The position numbers and the translations under genes were made by a program. The notes beneath the pieces were generated by a model. It saw nothing but the letters and a program-made list of their open reading frames with translations. It had not been told where the DNA came from and made no database searches. Of a DNA stretch of 64,000 bases, positions 44,086-52,404 are shown piece by piece. Position 1 is the stretch's first letter. Each line of letters opens with the position of its first letter. This DNA is from Streptomyces katrae (GTDB lineage Bacteria; Actinomycetota; Actinomycetes; Streptomycetales; Streptomycetaceae): assembly GCF_000717655.1 (NCBI RefSeq), contig NZ_JNZY01000006.1:186001-250000 (forward strand), in the 5' to 3' direction.

Positions 44086-45054
44086 TCAGGTTTCGAGCAG
44101 CCGGGCGCGGCACGCCTCGACGTCGAAGCCGGCCGCGGGATAGCGCGGACCGATCTCCTCCAGATGCTCCAGCAGCAGCTTGCTGACCGCCCAGTTGCGG
44201 TACCACTTGCGGTCCGCGGGGACGACGTACCAGGGTGCGCTGTCGCCGGAGCAGCGCTCCAGGGCCAGCTCGTACGCGTGCCGGTACTCGGACCACAGGC
44301 CGCGCTCGTCGATGTCCGCCCGGCTGAACTTCCAGTGCTTGTCGGGGTTGTCGAGCCGCTCCAGCAGCCGCTTGCGCTGCTCCTCGTAGCTGATGTGGAG
44401 GAGCACCTTCACCACGGTCACGCCGTCCTCTGCGAGGGACTCCTCGAACCGGTTGATCTGGGCGTAGCGGCGGTTCAGCTCGCTGCGCGAGACCAGCTCG
44501 CGGACGCGGGCGACGAGGACGTCCTCGTAGTGCGAGCGGTCGAAGATGCCGATCTCGCCCGGCAGGGGGAGGGCCTGCTTGATGCGCCACAGGAAGGGGT
44601 GGCTGTGCTCCTCGGGGGTGGGCGCCTTGAAGGCCCGGACACGGCAGCCCGCGGGGTTGAAGAAGCCGATCACGTGTTTGACGGTGCCGCCCTTGCCGCT
44701 GGTGTCCGTGCCCTGGAGTACGAGCAGGACGCGGCGGCGGTCGCCGGCGGTGCTGGCCGCGTACAGCCGTTCCTGGAGGGAGGCGAGCGGCCCGGCCAGC
44801 TGCGCGGTGGCGGCCAGGCCGGCCGCCTTGCCGGCGGGGCCGCCGGGGGTCGCGGCGGGATCGAAGGCACCGAGGTCGATGCGCTCGCGGGCGGGGACGC
44901 GGAGCAGCGGCCGCAGCGGGGCGTCGGGGGCGGGCGGCTCGGCCCGCCGGGCCTTCTCGGCCCGCTGCGGGGCCTTGCCGGCCTTTGCGCCCCTGGCGTC
45001 CTTGCCCTTCTCGTCCTTCTCGTCCTTCTTCTTGGTCTTCCTGGCCACCGCCAC
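44086..45054 (-). CDS. ppk2: Polyphosphate kinase 2 family protein
   Basis: 322 aa. A Lys/Glu-rich and Ala-rich N-terminus (1-45) precedes the PPK2 domain. Walker A is GTDTSGKGG (about 114-122), the lid region is AGCRVRAFKAPTPEE, Walker B is FDRSHYEDVLV, and the C-terminal motif is WYVVPADRKWYRNWAVS. Single-domain PPK2 enzymes transfer phosphate between polyphosphate and nucleoside mono- or diphosphates. The class (I, II or III) cannot be fixed by eye. It lies downstream of a PhoX-like gene on the same strand. Confidence 0.9.
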   Translation of the reverse strand: MAVARKTKKKDEKDEKGKDARGAKAGKAPQRAEKARRAEPPAPDAPLRPLLRVPARERIDLGAFDPAATPGGPAGKAAGLAATAQLAGPLASLQERLYAASTAGDRRRVLLVLQGTDTSGKGGTVKHVIGFFNPAGCRVRAFKAPTPEEHSHPFLWRIKQALPLPGEIGIFDRSHYEDVLVARVRELVSRSELNRRYAQINRFEESLAEDGVTVVKVLLHISYEEQRKRLLERLDNPDKHWKFSRADIDERGLWSEYRHAYELALERCSGDSAPWYVVPADRKWYRNWAVSKLLLEHLEEIGPRYPAAGFDVEACRARLLET

Positions 45055-45128
45055 CTACCCCGATCCGATCGATTCCCTCCGATCCTCCACCAGATCGGAC
45101 GGGGTCGCGAGGGCACGGCGGCCGGTCC

Positions 45129-46481
45129 TCAGCGCCAGGGACCCGTCACGGCGAAGGTGGTTCCCGGCGCGTAGGCGTTGACGTACATCGTCCGCCCGTC
45201 CGGGGAGAAGGTGACCCCGGCGAACTCCCCCCACTCCGGGGCCCCGGGCCGGCCGATGTCGTCGGCGTTGCGGGCCATCGGGTAGACCTCGCCGGCCGGG
45301 GTGACGCCGAAGACGTACTGCGCTCCGCCGCCGTCCTCGCACACCATCAGGCCGCCGTCCGGGGCCAGGCAGATGTTGTCGGGGGAGTCCCCGGGCAGCC
45401 GGATGTCGGCGGCCGGGCCGAAGAGCACGTCCAGGCGGATCGTGGCGCGCCGCGGGTCGTGGAACCACACCTGGCCGTGGTGGTCGGCGGCCGCGCCCTC
45501 GAGGGTGCGGGCGTAGCTGGAGACGAAGTGGACGCCGCCGTCGCCCCAGTAGCAGCCCTCCAGCTTCTGCGCGTGGGTGATCCCGCCCGGCCCGAAGTCC
45601 TGGAACCGGATCGGGGTGCCGGCCGCGGAGGGGTCCGGTACGGGGACCCACTCGACCGGGAACTCGGCGCCGGGCTCGTCCACGACGCCGAGGTCGGCCA
45701 GTCCCGGGACGCGCATGGCCTGGAGGGTGCCGCCGGCGCGGAGGGAGCCGGGGCCGCGGAGGGGCTGCGCGGGCAGGAACCGGTAGAAGAGCCCGAAGGG
45801 CTCGACGAAGGCGTCCTCGGTCTCGTAGACGGTCCCGCGGTACGGGTCCACGGCGACGGCCTCGTGCGCGAAGCGGCCCATCGCGGTGAGCGGGACGGCG
45901 CCGGAGCGGTGCGGGTCGGCGGGGTCGACCTCGAAGACGTAGCCGTGGTCCTTGGTGTACCCGGACGTCCCGGCCCGGTCCTCGGTCTCCTCGCAGCTGA
46001 GCCAGGTGTTCCAGGGGGTGCGGCCGCCCGCGCAGTTGACGGCGGTGCCGGCGAGGGCGACGCGCTCGGCGGTGACGCTGCCGCCGGCGTCGAGGCCGAG
46101 GAGGGTGCAGCCGCCGAGGGCGTGGGGATCGTAGGTGAGGCCGTCGACGGCGGGGACGCGGAGGGCGGCGGTGGTGCGGTTCTCGTGGTTGCGGACGAGG
46201 CGGACGCGGCCGGAGCCCGCGTCGAAGGCGGCCATGCCGTCGCAGTTGGCCGGTACGGTGCCCTCGCCGGAACGGAGGGGGCCGCCGGCGCGGGAGAGCA
46301 CCCGGTAGCGGAAGCCGGCGGGGAGGTCGAGCAGCTTCCCGGGGTCGGGGAGCAGCGGCCCGTACCCCTGCAGGGGCGGGGTGGCGTGGGAGCTCCCGGC
46401 GAAGAGGGCGCCGAGGGCTCCGGTGAAGGCGATACCGATGCCGGCTCCGGCGGCGAGCAGGGTACGGCGGGTGACGGACAT
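45129..46481 (-). CDS. Tat-exported PhoX-like (DUF839) phosphatase family protein
   Basis: 450 aa. The N-terminus is a Tat signal (VTRRTLLAAGAGIGIAFTGA). The mature part matches the PhoX/DUF839 family: LPAGFRYRVLSRAG, DGMAAFDAGSGRVRLVRNHE (metal-binding NHE), WLSCEETED and MGRFAHEAVAVDP (acidic and His ligands), and SPDNICLAPDGGLMVCEDGG. PhoX enzymes are Ca/Fe-dependent alkaline phosphatases folded as a six-bladed propeller. Shorter DUF839 proteins such as this may have other esterase activity. A polyphosphate kinase gene follows in the same direction. Confidence 0.83.
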   Translation of the reverse strand: MSVTRRTLLAAGAGIGIAFTGALGALFAGSSHATPPLQGYGPLLPDPGKLLDLPAGFRYRVLSRAGGPLRSGEGTVPANCDGMAAFDAGSGRVRLVRNHENRTTAALRVPAVDGLTYDPHALGGCTLLGLDAGGSVTAERVALAGTAVNCAGGRTPWNTWLSCEETEDRAGTSGYTKDHGYVFEVDPADPHRSGAVPLTAMGRFAHEAVAVDPYRGTVYETEDAFVEPFGLFYRFLPAQPLRGPGSLRAGGTLQAMRVPGLADLGVVDEPGAEFPVEWVPVPDPSAAGTPIRFQDFGPGGITHAQKLEGCYWGDGGVHFVSSYARTLEGAAADHHGQVWFHDPRRATIRLDVLFGPAADIRLPGDSPDNICLAPDGGLMVCEDGGGAQYVFGVTPAGEVYPMARNADDIGRPGAPEWGEFAGVTFSPDGRTMYVNAYAPGTTFAVTGPWR

Positions 46482-46620
46482 CGGCGGCTCCCGGGGCGAG
46501 GGGGTGACGGGGCCGTGTTACCACGCGGCCCCGCCCCCCGCGCCAGGACGCGCCGAGCCCCGCCCCCGCTCCCCGGGGGCCCGGCCACCGCGCATCAAGC
46601 GCCGGCGAGGCCGGATCAGG

Positions 46621-46644
46621 CCGGCCGGCGGCTCTGCCGGCCGG
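46621..46644 (-). terminator. Terminator after the OsmC-family gene
   Basis: A perfect 9-bp stem, CCGGCCGGC (46621-46629) with GCCGGCCGG (46636-46644), and a 6-nt loop lies immediately after the OsmC-family stop codon on the minus strand. Confidence 0.7.
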
Positions 46645-46648
46645 ACCG

Positions 46649-47074
46649 TCAGATCAGCTCTGCGCTCAGGGTGATCGTCGTGCCCGTCAGGGCCTGGCTG
46701 ACCGGGCAGTTCTTCTTCGCGTCCTCCGCGGCCGCGGCGAAGCCCTCGGCGTCCAGGCCCGGGACCTCGGCGCGTACCGTCAGGTGGATGCCGGTGATGC
46801 CCTCACCCGGCTGGAACGTCACATCGGCCTTGGTCTCCACCCGGGTGGGCGGGGTGCCGGCACCGTCCAGGCCGTGCGAGAGGGCCATCGAGTAGCAGCT
46901 GGAGTGCGCGGCGGCGATCAGCTCTTCCGGGCTGGTCTTGCCGTTCGCGGCCTCGGCGCGCGAGGGCCAGGAGACGTCGAACGAGCCTTGACCCGAGGAG
47001 TCGAGGGTGACGACGCCGGCGCCCTTGAGCAGGTTGCCTTCCCAGTCGGTGTGCGCGGTACGCGTGGTGGCCAT
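46649..47074 (-). CDS. osmC: OsmC/Ohr-family peroxiredoxin
   Basis: 141 aa from ATG 47074. It begins with RTAHTDWEGNLLKGAGVVTL and has the two reactive cysteines in AAAHSSCYSMALSHGL (about C60) and AKKNCPVSQAL (about C122), with the conserved SPEELIAAAHSSC context of OsmC. It reduces organic hydroperoxides through a Cys pair. The OsmC subgroup, rather than Ohr, is favoured by TSPEELIAAAH and NCPVSQAL. Single gene with its own terminator. Confidence 0.9.
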   Translation of the reverse strand: MATTRTAHTDWEGNLLKGAGVVTLDSSGQGSFDVSWPSRAEAANGKTSPEELIAAAHSSCYSMALSHGLDGAGTPPTRVETKADVTFQPGEGITGIHLTVRAEVPGLDAEGFAAAAEDAKKNCPVSQALTGTTITLSAELI

Positions 47075-47143
47075 GGTGGATCCCTTCGGAGGATGGGGAA
47101 CGGCCGGACCGTCGTCCGTACGGAACGGCCGGCGCCTCCAAAC

Positions 47144-48256
47144 CTACTGGGACACCAGGGGTTTCGCGTCGCGCGCCAGCGCAGTGAGCCTCGAGATGGC
47201 CCGGAAGTACTTCTTGCGGTAGCCGCCGTTCAGCATTTCTTCACTGAAGAGCCTGTCGAAGGGGACGCCCGATGCCAGCACCGGTATCTCGCGGTCGTAG
47301 AGGCGGTCGGCGAGGACCACCAGCCGCAGCGCCGTCGACTGGTCCGGGACCGGACCGACGTCGGTCAGGCAGACCGCCGTTATGCCGTCCGTGAGGGCGC
47401 CGTACCGGCTGGGGTGGACCCGGGCCAGGTGTTCGAGGAGGCCCGGGAAGTCGTCCAGGCTCGCGCCCTCGGTGGCGTACGCGGCCTTGGTGACCTGCTC
47501 GTCCGAGAACGGCGCCGGCGCCTCCGGCAGGCCGCGGTGGCGGTAGTCCTGGCCGTCGATGCGCAGCGGGCGGAAGTGCGCGGAGAGCCCCTGGATCTCC
47601 CGCAGGAAGTCCGCGGCGGCGAACCGGCCCTCGCCGAGCTTGCCGGGCAGGGTGTTGGAGGTGGCGGCCAGCGCCACGCCCTGCTCGACGAGGCGGCTGA
47701 GCAGCGAGGAGACGAGGACGGTGTCGCCCGGGTCGTCCAGTTCGAACTCGTCGATGCACAGGAGGCGGTGGCCGCCCAGGGTCTGGACCGTCTGCTGGAA
47801 GCCGAGCGCGCCGACCAGGTTGGTCAGCTCCACGAAGGTGCCGAAGGCCTTCAGTGCGGGCTCGGCCGGGGTGGCGTGCCACAGGGAGGCCAGCAGGTGG
47901 GTCTTGCCGACGCCGTAGCCGCCGTCGAGGTAGACCCCGCGCGGGCCGGTGGCGACGGGGGCCTTCTTCGTGAACCAGCGGCGCTTGCCGCCGCCGCTCG
48001 CGTGGGCTCCGCCCAGCCCGGCGGCGAAGCCGCTGAGCACGGTGACGGCCTCGGACTGGCTCGGCTGACCGGGGTCCGGGTTGTACGTGTCGAAGCGCAC
48101 CGAGTCGAAACGGGGCGGCGGCACCATCTCGGCCACCAGCCGTTCGGCGGGCACCCGCGGCTCGCGGGCGCACAGGGCCTGCGGGCCGACGTCGGCCGGG
48201 CCGGCTATCGGGGGTCGCCCGTAGGTGGATCCGGAGGTGGAGAGTGATGTTGACAC
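47144..48256 (-). CDS. zapE: Cell division protein ZapE (AFG1-like AAA+ ATPase)
   Basis: 370 aa from GTG 48256. The P-loop is YLDGGYGVGKTHLLASLWH, Walker B is CIDEFELDDPGD, sensor 1 is LAATSNTLPGKLGEGRF, and the C-terminal part includes GVPFDRLFSEEMLNGGYRKK. E. coli ZapE interacts with FtsZ and aids constriction; actinobacterial members are similar in size. The upstream gap to the divergent reductase gene is only 36 nt, so the two promoters must be compact or leaderless. Confidence 0.9.
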   Translation of the reverse strand: MSTSLSTSGSTYGRPPIAGPADVGPQALCAREPRVPAERLVAEMVPPPRFDSVRFDTYNPDPGQPSQSEAVTVLSGFAAGLGGAHASGGGKRRWFTKKAPVATGPRGVYLDGGYGVGKTHLLASLWHATPAEPALKAFGTFVELTNLVGALGFQQTVQTLGGHRLLCIDEFELDDPGDTVLVSSLLSRLVEQGVALAATSNTLPGKLGEGRFAAADFLREIQGLSAHFRPLRIDGQDYRHRGLPEAPAPFSDEQVTKAAYATEGASLDDFPGLLEHLARVHPSRYGALTDGITAVCLTDVGPVPDQSTALRLVVLADRLYDREIPVLASGVPFDRLFSEEMLNGGYRKKYFRAISRLTALARDAKPLVSQ

Positions 48257-48292
48257 AGCTCTTAACTCTACGGGGCGTGGCACACTGCACCG

Positions 48293-49066
48293 ATGCGACG
48301 CCTGTTCCCTGTGACCGATCAGACACCAGCCGACCACGGTGACCGCGAGTGGTCGCTGGACGAGCTGGCGGATGCGTACGCGTACCCCGAGCCCGGCCCG
48401 GAGGGCCACTGGCTGCGGGCCAACATGGTCTCCACCCTGGACGGCGCGGCCCAGCACGACGGGCGCTCGCAGCCGATCTCCGGCGAGACCGACATGCGGA
48501 TCTTCGGGACCCTGCGGGCCCTGGCCGATGTGGTGGTCGTCGGCGCCGAAACGGTTCGCCAGGAGGGCTACCGCCCGGCCCGGGCCCGGGAGGCCTTCGC
48601 GGCCCGGCGTGAGGCCGCCGGGCAGGGCCCCGCGCCCGCCATCGCGGTGGTCACGGCCAGCCTCGACCTGGACTTCTCGCTCCCCCTCTTCACCTCCCCC
48701 CTGGTGCCCACCCTCGTGGTGACCGGGGCGACCGCGCCCGCCGACCGGGTGGCCGCCGCCGTCAAGGCCGGGGCCGAGGTCGTGGTGGCCGGCAGCGGGG
48801 CCGGCGCGGATCCGGCCCGGGTGGTGCGGGAGCTCGCGGAACGGGGGCTGCGCCGCCAGCTCACCGAGGGCGGCCCCCGGCTGCTGGGGCAGTTCGTGGC
48901 CGCGGACGCGCTGGACGAGCTGTGCCTGACGATCTCGCCGATGCTGACGGCGGGCGGCGCCCAGCGCATCTCCGGAGGGCCCTCCGTCGCCGTGCCGCAC
49001 CGGCTGGCGCCCGCCTCCGTACTGGAGGAGGCCGGGTTCCTCTTCACGAGCTACCGTCGGATCTGA
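48293..49066 (+). CDS. Pyrimidine reductase family protein (RibD C-terminal type)
   Basis: 257 aa. It has the RibD-C/dihydrofolate-reductase-like fold: HWLRANMVSTLDGAAQHDGR, DMRIFGTLRALADVVVVGAE with the NADPH-binding loop, RRQLTEGGPRLLGQFVAADA and ELCLTISPML. It probably reduces a riboflavin-type pyrimidine or a similar nucleotide. The deaminase half of RibD is absent and no other rib gene is nearby, so the physiological substrate is unclear. Confidence 0.85.
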   Translation: MRRLFPVTDQTPADHGDREWSLDELADAYAYPEPGPEGHWLRANMVSTLDGAAQHDGRSQPISGETDMRIFGTLRALADVVVVGAETVRQEGYRPARAREAFAARREAAGQGPAPAIAVVTASLDLDFSLPLFTSPLVPTLVVTGATAPADRVAAAVKAGAEVVVAGSGAGADPARVVRELAERGLRRQLTEGGPRLLGQFVAADALDELCLTISPMLTAGGAQRISGGPSVAVPHRLAPASVLEEAGFLFTSYRRI

Positions 49067-49214
49067 GAAGGGGCGGAATTTCTTGTTCCGCTTAGCTTCC
49101 GGTGGGCACATACCTGGGCAGACATACCCCCGCAAGGCCCCGTGCGAGAGCGGGGCAGGATGGTTTCCGCAGGGGCCGGCCGACCGGTCCTGGCCCATGA
49201 AGGAGAGGGCGTCC

Positions 49215-49682
49215 GTGTTCACGAGCGTATTGATGATCGAGCAGCCGCTGACCAGCGTCGACGTGGACTTCGTCACCAGCCTGCACGGGGACGACCCGGT
49301 CTCCTTCCTCGTCCTCATGCAGCCCCGGGGCGACCAGGACCGGCTGCTGCGGGCCATCGACGACGTGGCGCTCGGCGAGCTCCCCGAGGCGCTCCGCGAG
49401 GCCGACGTACCCGAGGGCCACGCCGCCCGCGGCCCGGCCGAGCAGGCGCTCGTCCACTCCCTGGAGGCCCTGCGCAAGAAGGGCGCCCAGGCCAGCGGAC
49501 AGATCATCGAGGACCACCCGCTCGACAAGCTGAAGAGCGTCGTGGAGGAATCGAACGCCGACGAGGTGATCGTCCTGACCGCCCCGCACTTCGTCGAGGA
49601 GTTCTTCCACCGGGACTGGGCCTCCCGCGCGCGCCACAAGGTCGGGGTTCCGGTGCTCAAGCTCTTCGCCCACAACGAATAG
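49215..49682 (+). CDS. Small alpha/beta protein, universal-stress-protein-like
   Basis: 155 aa from GTG 49215, chosen because aggagagg at 49201-49208 is correctly spaced (ATG 49197 would overlap it). The pattern is alternating strands and helices: FTSVLMIEQPLTSVDVDFV, DPVSFLVLMQPRGDQDRLL, DKLKSVVEESNADEVIVLTA, ARHKVGVPVLKLFAHNE. This is compatible with a Rossmann/USP-like fold. Homologues in Streptomyces are often labelled indole-3-glycerol phosphate synthase, but no TIM-barrel or TrpC motif is present. It lies upstream of murC in the same direction. Confidence 0.65.
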   Translation: MFTSVLMIEQPLTSVDVDFVTSLHGDDPVSFLVLMQPRGDQDRLLRAIDDVALGELPEALREADVPEGHAARGPAEQALVHSLEALRKKGAQASGQIIEDHPLDKLKSVVEESNADEVIVLTAPHFVEEFFHRDWASRARHKVGVPVLKLFAHNE

Positions 49683-49763
49683 GCTGGCGTCCGACACACG
49701 CGCCGGGACGGTCCGCACGCCGAGACCCCCGACGTACCGACCCGCACTCTGGGGAGATCCCGT

Positions 49764-51161
49764 ATGACGCCGCCCGGCCTGCCGAACGCCATGGAACGCC
49801 CGCACTTCATCGGCATCGGCGGCGCCGGGATGTCCGGCATCGCGAAGATCCTCGCCCAGCGCGGCGCGCAGGTCGCCGGCAGTGACGCCAAGGACTCCGA
49901 GACGGCCGGGGCGCTGCGCGCCCACGGCGCCACGGTCCACATCGGGCACGCGGCCGGCCACCTCGCCGACGACGCCACCTGCGTCGTCGTCTCCAGCGCC
50001 ATCCGCGCCGACAACCCGGAGCTGGCCCGCGCCGCCGAGCTCGGCATCCCCGTCGTGCACCGCTCGGACGCCCTGGCGGGCCTGATGGACGGCCTGCGGC
50101 CGATCGCGGTCGCCGGTACGCACGGCAAGACCACCACCACCTCGATGCTGGCGGTGTCCCTGTCGGCCCTGGGCCTGGACCCCTCGTACGCCATCGGCGG
50201 GGACCTGGACGCCCCGGGTTCCAACGCCCACCACGGCGAGGGCGACATCTTCGTGGCCGAGGCGGACGAGAGCGACCGCAGCTTCCACAAGTACACCCCG
50301 CAGGTCGCGATCATCCTCAACGCGGAGCTCGACCACCACGCGAACTACGCGTCGATGGAGGAGATCTACGAGTCCTTCGAGACCTTCGTCGGCAAGATCG
50401 TGCCCGGCGGCACCCTGGTCGTCGCCCACGGCCAGGCGGGCGCCGCCGAGATCGCCGGCCGGGTCCGCGGCGGCGAGGGCCTGAACGTCGTCACGTACGG
50501 CGAGGAGGAGGGCGCCGACGTCCGGATCACGAAGATCACGCCGCGTGGTCTGACCAGCGAGGTCACCGTGGTCATCGGCGGCCGGATGCTCACCTTCACC
50601 GTCTCCGTGCCCGGCCGCCACTACGCGCACAACGCCGTCGCGGCCCTCGCCGCCGGTGTCGCCCTCGGCATCCCGGCGCACAACCTGGCCTCCGCCCTCG
50701 GCAAGTACACCGGCGTCAAGCGCCGGCTCCAGCTCAAGGGCGAGGCCGCGGGCGTCCAGGTCATCGACTCCTACGCGCACCACCCGACCGAGATGACCGC
50801 CGACCTGGAGGCCATCCGGGGCGCCGCCGGGGACTCCCGGATCCTGGTCGTCTTCCAGCCGCACCTCTTCTCCCGCACCCAGGAGCTGGGCAAGGAGATG
50901 GGCCAGGCCCTCTCCCTCGCCGACTCCGCGGTGGTCCTGGACATCTACCCGGCCCGCGAGGACCCGATCCCCGGCATCACCAGCGAGATCATCATCGCGG
51001 CGGCCCGGACCGCGGGCGCCGACGTCACCGCCGAGCACGACAAGGCGGCCGTCGCCGACGTCATCGCGGGAATGGCCAAGCCCGGTGATCTCGTTCTCAC
51101 CATGGGCGCGGGCGACGTCACGGACCTCGGTCCGGCGATCCTCGCCCGGCTGACGGACTGA
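49764..51161 (+). CDS. murC: UDP-N-acetylmuramate--L-alanine ligase
   Basis: 465 aa from ATG 49764. The Mur-ligase N-domain has HFIGIGGAGMSGIAKILAQR. The ATP P-loop is AVAGTHGKTTTTSMLA, metal- and substrate-binding segments are EADESDRSF and AELDHHANY, and the C-domain has VIDSYAHHPTEMTADLEAI and VFQPHLFSRT. It adds L-Ala to UDP-MurNAc in the cytosol, the first peptide step of peptidoglycan synthesis. Streptomyces carries murC away from the dcw cluster. msrB follows after 22 nt and may be co-transcribed. Confidence 0.96.
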   Translation: MTPPGLPNAMERPHFIGIGGAGMSGIAKILAQRGAQVAGSDAKDSETAGALRAHGATVHIGHAAGHLADDATCVVVSSAIRADNPELARAAELGIPVVHRSDALAGLMDGLRPIAVAGTHGKTTTTSMLAVSLSALGLDPSYAIGGDLDAPGSNAHHGEGDIFVAEADESDRSFHKYTPQVAIILNAELDHHANYASMEEIYESFETFVGKIVPGGTLVVAHGQAGAAEIAGRVRGGEGLNVVTYGEEEGADVRITKITPRGLTSEVTVVIGGRMLTFTVSVPGRHYAHNAVAALAAGVALGIPAHNLASALGKYTGVKRRLQLKGEAAGVQVIDSYAHHPTEMTADLEAIRGAAGDSRILVVFQPHLFSRTQELGKEMGQALSLADSAVVLDIYPAREDPIPGITSEIIIAAARTAGADVTAEHDKAAVADVIAGMAKPGDLVLTMGAGDVTDLGPAILARLTD

Positions 51162-51183
51162 GTGACGAGGGAGCGGGAGAGTC

Positions 51184-51591
51184 ATGTCGTACGAGGTCGA
51201 GAAGACGGACGAGCAGTGGCAGGCGGAGCTCACGCCGTCCGAGTACCAGGTGCTGCGCCTGGCCGGCACCGAGCCGGCGTTCCGTGGTGAGTACACCGAC
51301 ACGACGACGGCCGGCGTCTACTCCTGTCGCGGCTGCGGCTCCGAGCTCTTCCGCTCCACGGAGAAGTTCGAGTCGCACTGCGGCTGGCCGTCCTTCTTCG
51401 ACCCGAAGGACTCCGACGCCGTCGAGCTGAAGGCGGACGTCTCGCACGGGATGGTCCGCACCGAGGTGCTGTGCGCGAAGTGCGGCTCCCACCTGGGCCA
51501 CGTCTTCGAGGGCGAGGGCTACCCCACGCCCACCGACCAGCGCTACTGCATCAACTCCATCTCGCTGCGGCTGACGCCCGACGAGAGCTGA
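51184..51591 (+). CDS. msrB: Peptide-methionine (R)-S-oxide reductase
   Basis: 135 aa. It has the full SelR/MsrB fold. Zinc is held by CRGC and CAKC, the resolving-Cys region is HCGWPSFFDP, and the catalytic Cys is in RYCINSISLRL. FEGEGYPTPTDQ is the substrate loop. It reduces methionine-R-sulfoxide in proteins using thioredoxin-type donors. It sits directly behind murC and ends at a hairpin shared with the convergent gene. Confidence 0.95.
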   Translation: MSYEVEKTDEQWQAELTPSEYQVLRLAGTEPAFRGEYTDTTTAGVYSCRGCGSELFRSTEKFESHCGWPSFFDPKDSDAVELKADVSHGMVRTEVLCAKCGSHLGHVFEGEGYPTPTDQRYCINSISLRLTPDES

Positions 51592-51624
51592 CGCCGCCCG
51601 GTCCCGGCTCCTCCCCGCCTGGCT

Positions 51625-51640
51625 CCCCGGCCTTCCGGGG
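51625..51640. terminator. Short bidirectional hairpin
   Basis: CCCCGG (51625-51630) pairs with CCGGGG (51635-51640) around a CCTT tetraloop, between msrB and the convergent haem-oxygenase-like gene. Confidence 0.5.
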
Positions 51641-51641
51641 A

Positions 51642-52385
51642 TCAGACCGCGACGCGGTCCACGGCGGGGAGGAACTGGTCGTAGAAGCGGGTCTTGAGGT
51701 GGAGGGCGCGCTCCTCCAGTTCGCGGAAGCAGCCGGTCGACTCCTCCTGGGCGAGGAGTTCGGTCACCCGCGTGGCCAGGCGGTCCGAGTGGGAGCCGGA
51801 CAGCAGGGAGAGCGTCGCCAGGGAGTGCGTCTTCGCGTCGTGGACGTGGTGCGGGTAGTAGAAGCGGGAGCGGTTCCTGCCGTCCTCGGTCAGCAGGGGG
51901 GTCATCCGCTCCCACAGCTGCCCGTACTCGACGGAGACCAGCACCTCGCCCCAGAACCGCAGGATCGTCAGCAGCCGCAGGTCGGCATTCGCGTGGCCGC
52001 CCGCGTCGGCGATCAGCTCCAGGGTGTCCCGGATGGCCTGCTGCGTCTCGGCCGTGGGCCGCGAGGCCGCCAGGGCCGGGCGGGACACCCCCAGCCGGCG
52101 CATGTCCTCCGTCATGTCCTCGCGGTGCGAGGGCGTGAGGCCGTGACCGTCCGGATACTCCTCGCGCAGGATGACCCGGGCGATCCGCAGCCCCTCCTCG
52201 TCGCGCAGCAGGTCGATCGCGAGGTCGTAGGAGGGGGTGAAGGCGAGCGAGACGAAGCGCCGCTGGAGCAGGAGCGCGCGGAAGTCCTCGTCCTGGAGCC
52301 CGGCGGCGTTCGCCAGGACCGGATGCGCCTTGAACTCCTCGATCAGTGAGTCCTCGAACGCGTCCAGAGCGTGCAGATCGTGCAT
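51642..52385 (-). CDS. Haem-oxygenase-like candidate iron oxidase (HDO-like)
   Basis: 247 aa, all-helical. Candidate metal ligands follow the TenA/HDO pattern: E75/E76 in ILREEYPDGHG, H87 in PSHREDM, E147 or E153 in FWGEVLVSVEYG, and the C-terminal cluster H179/H180, H182, D183 and H187 (YPHHVHDAKTH). The stretch before H87 mirrors the DExGxG...H signature of haem-oxygenase-like diiron oxidases. Those enzymes desaturate, cleave or N-oxygenate small molecules. I do not recognise the exact subfamily. It is 19 nt downstream of a membrane coiled-coil protein gene and probably co-transcribed with it. Proximity to the lanthipeptide cluster may be chance. Confidence 0.6.
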   Translation of the reverse strand: MHDLHALDAFEDSLIEEFKAHPVLANAAGLQDEDFRALLLQRRFVSLAFTPSYDLAIDLLRDEEGLRIARVILREEYPDGHGLTPSHREDMTEDMRRLGVSRPALAASRPTAETQQAIRDTLELIADAGGHANADLRLLTILRFWGEVLVSVEYGQLWERMTPLLTEDGRNRSRFYYPHHVHDAKTHSLATLSLLSGSHSDRLATRVTELLAQEESTGCFRELEERALHLKTRFYDQFLPAVDRVAV

Positions 52386-52404
52386 GGCCGTACCTTTCCG
52401 TGGA

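Noticed and set aside
49215..49682. Indole-3-glycerol phosphate synthase identity for the 155-aa protein
   Set aside because: Too short and lacking any TrpC barrel motif; the alternating alpha/beta pattern suits a USP-like fold better.
49092..51302. Long minus-strand frame opposite murC and its neighbour
   Set aside because: No motif and mirror-type composition; murC motifs on the plus strand are complete.
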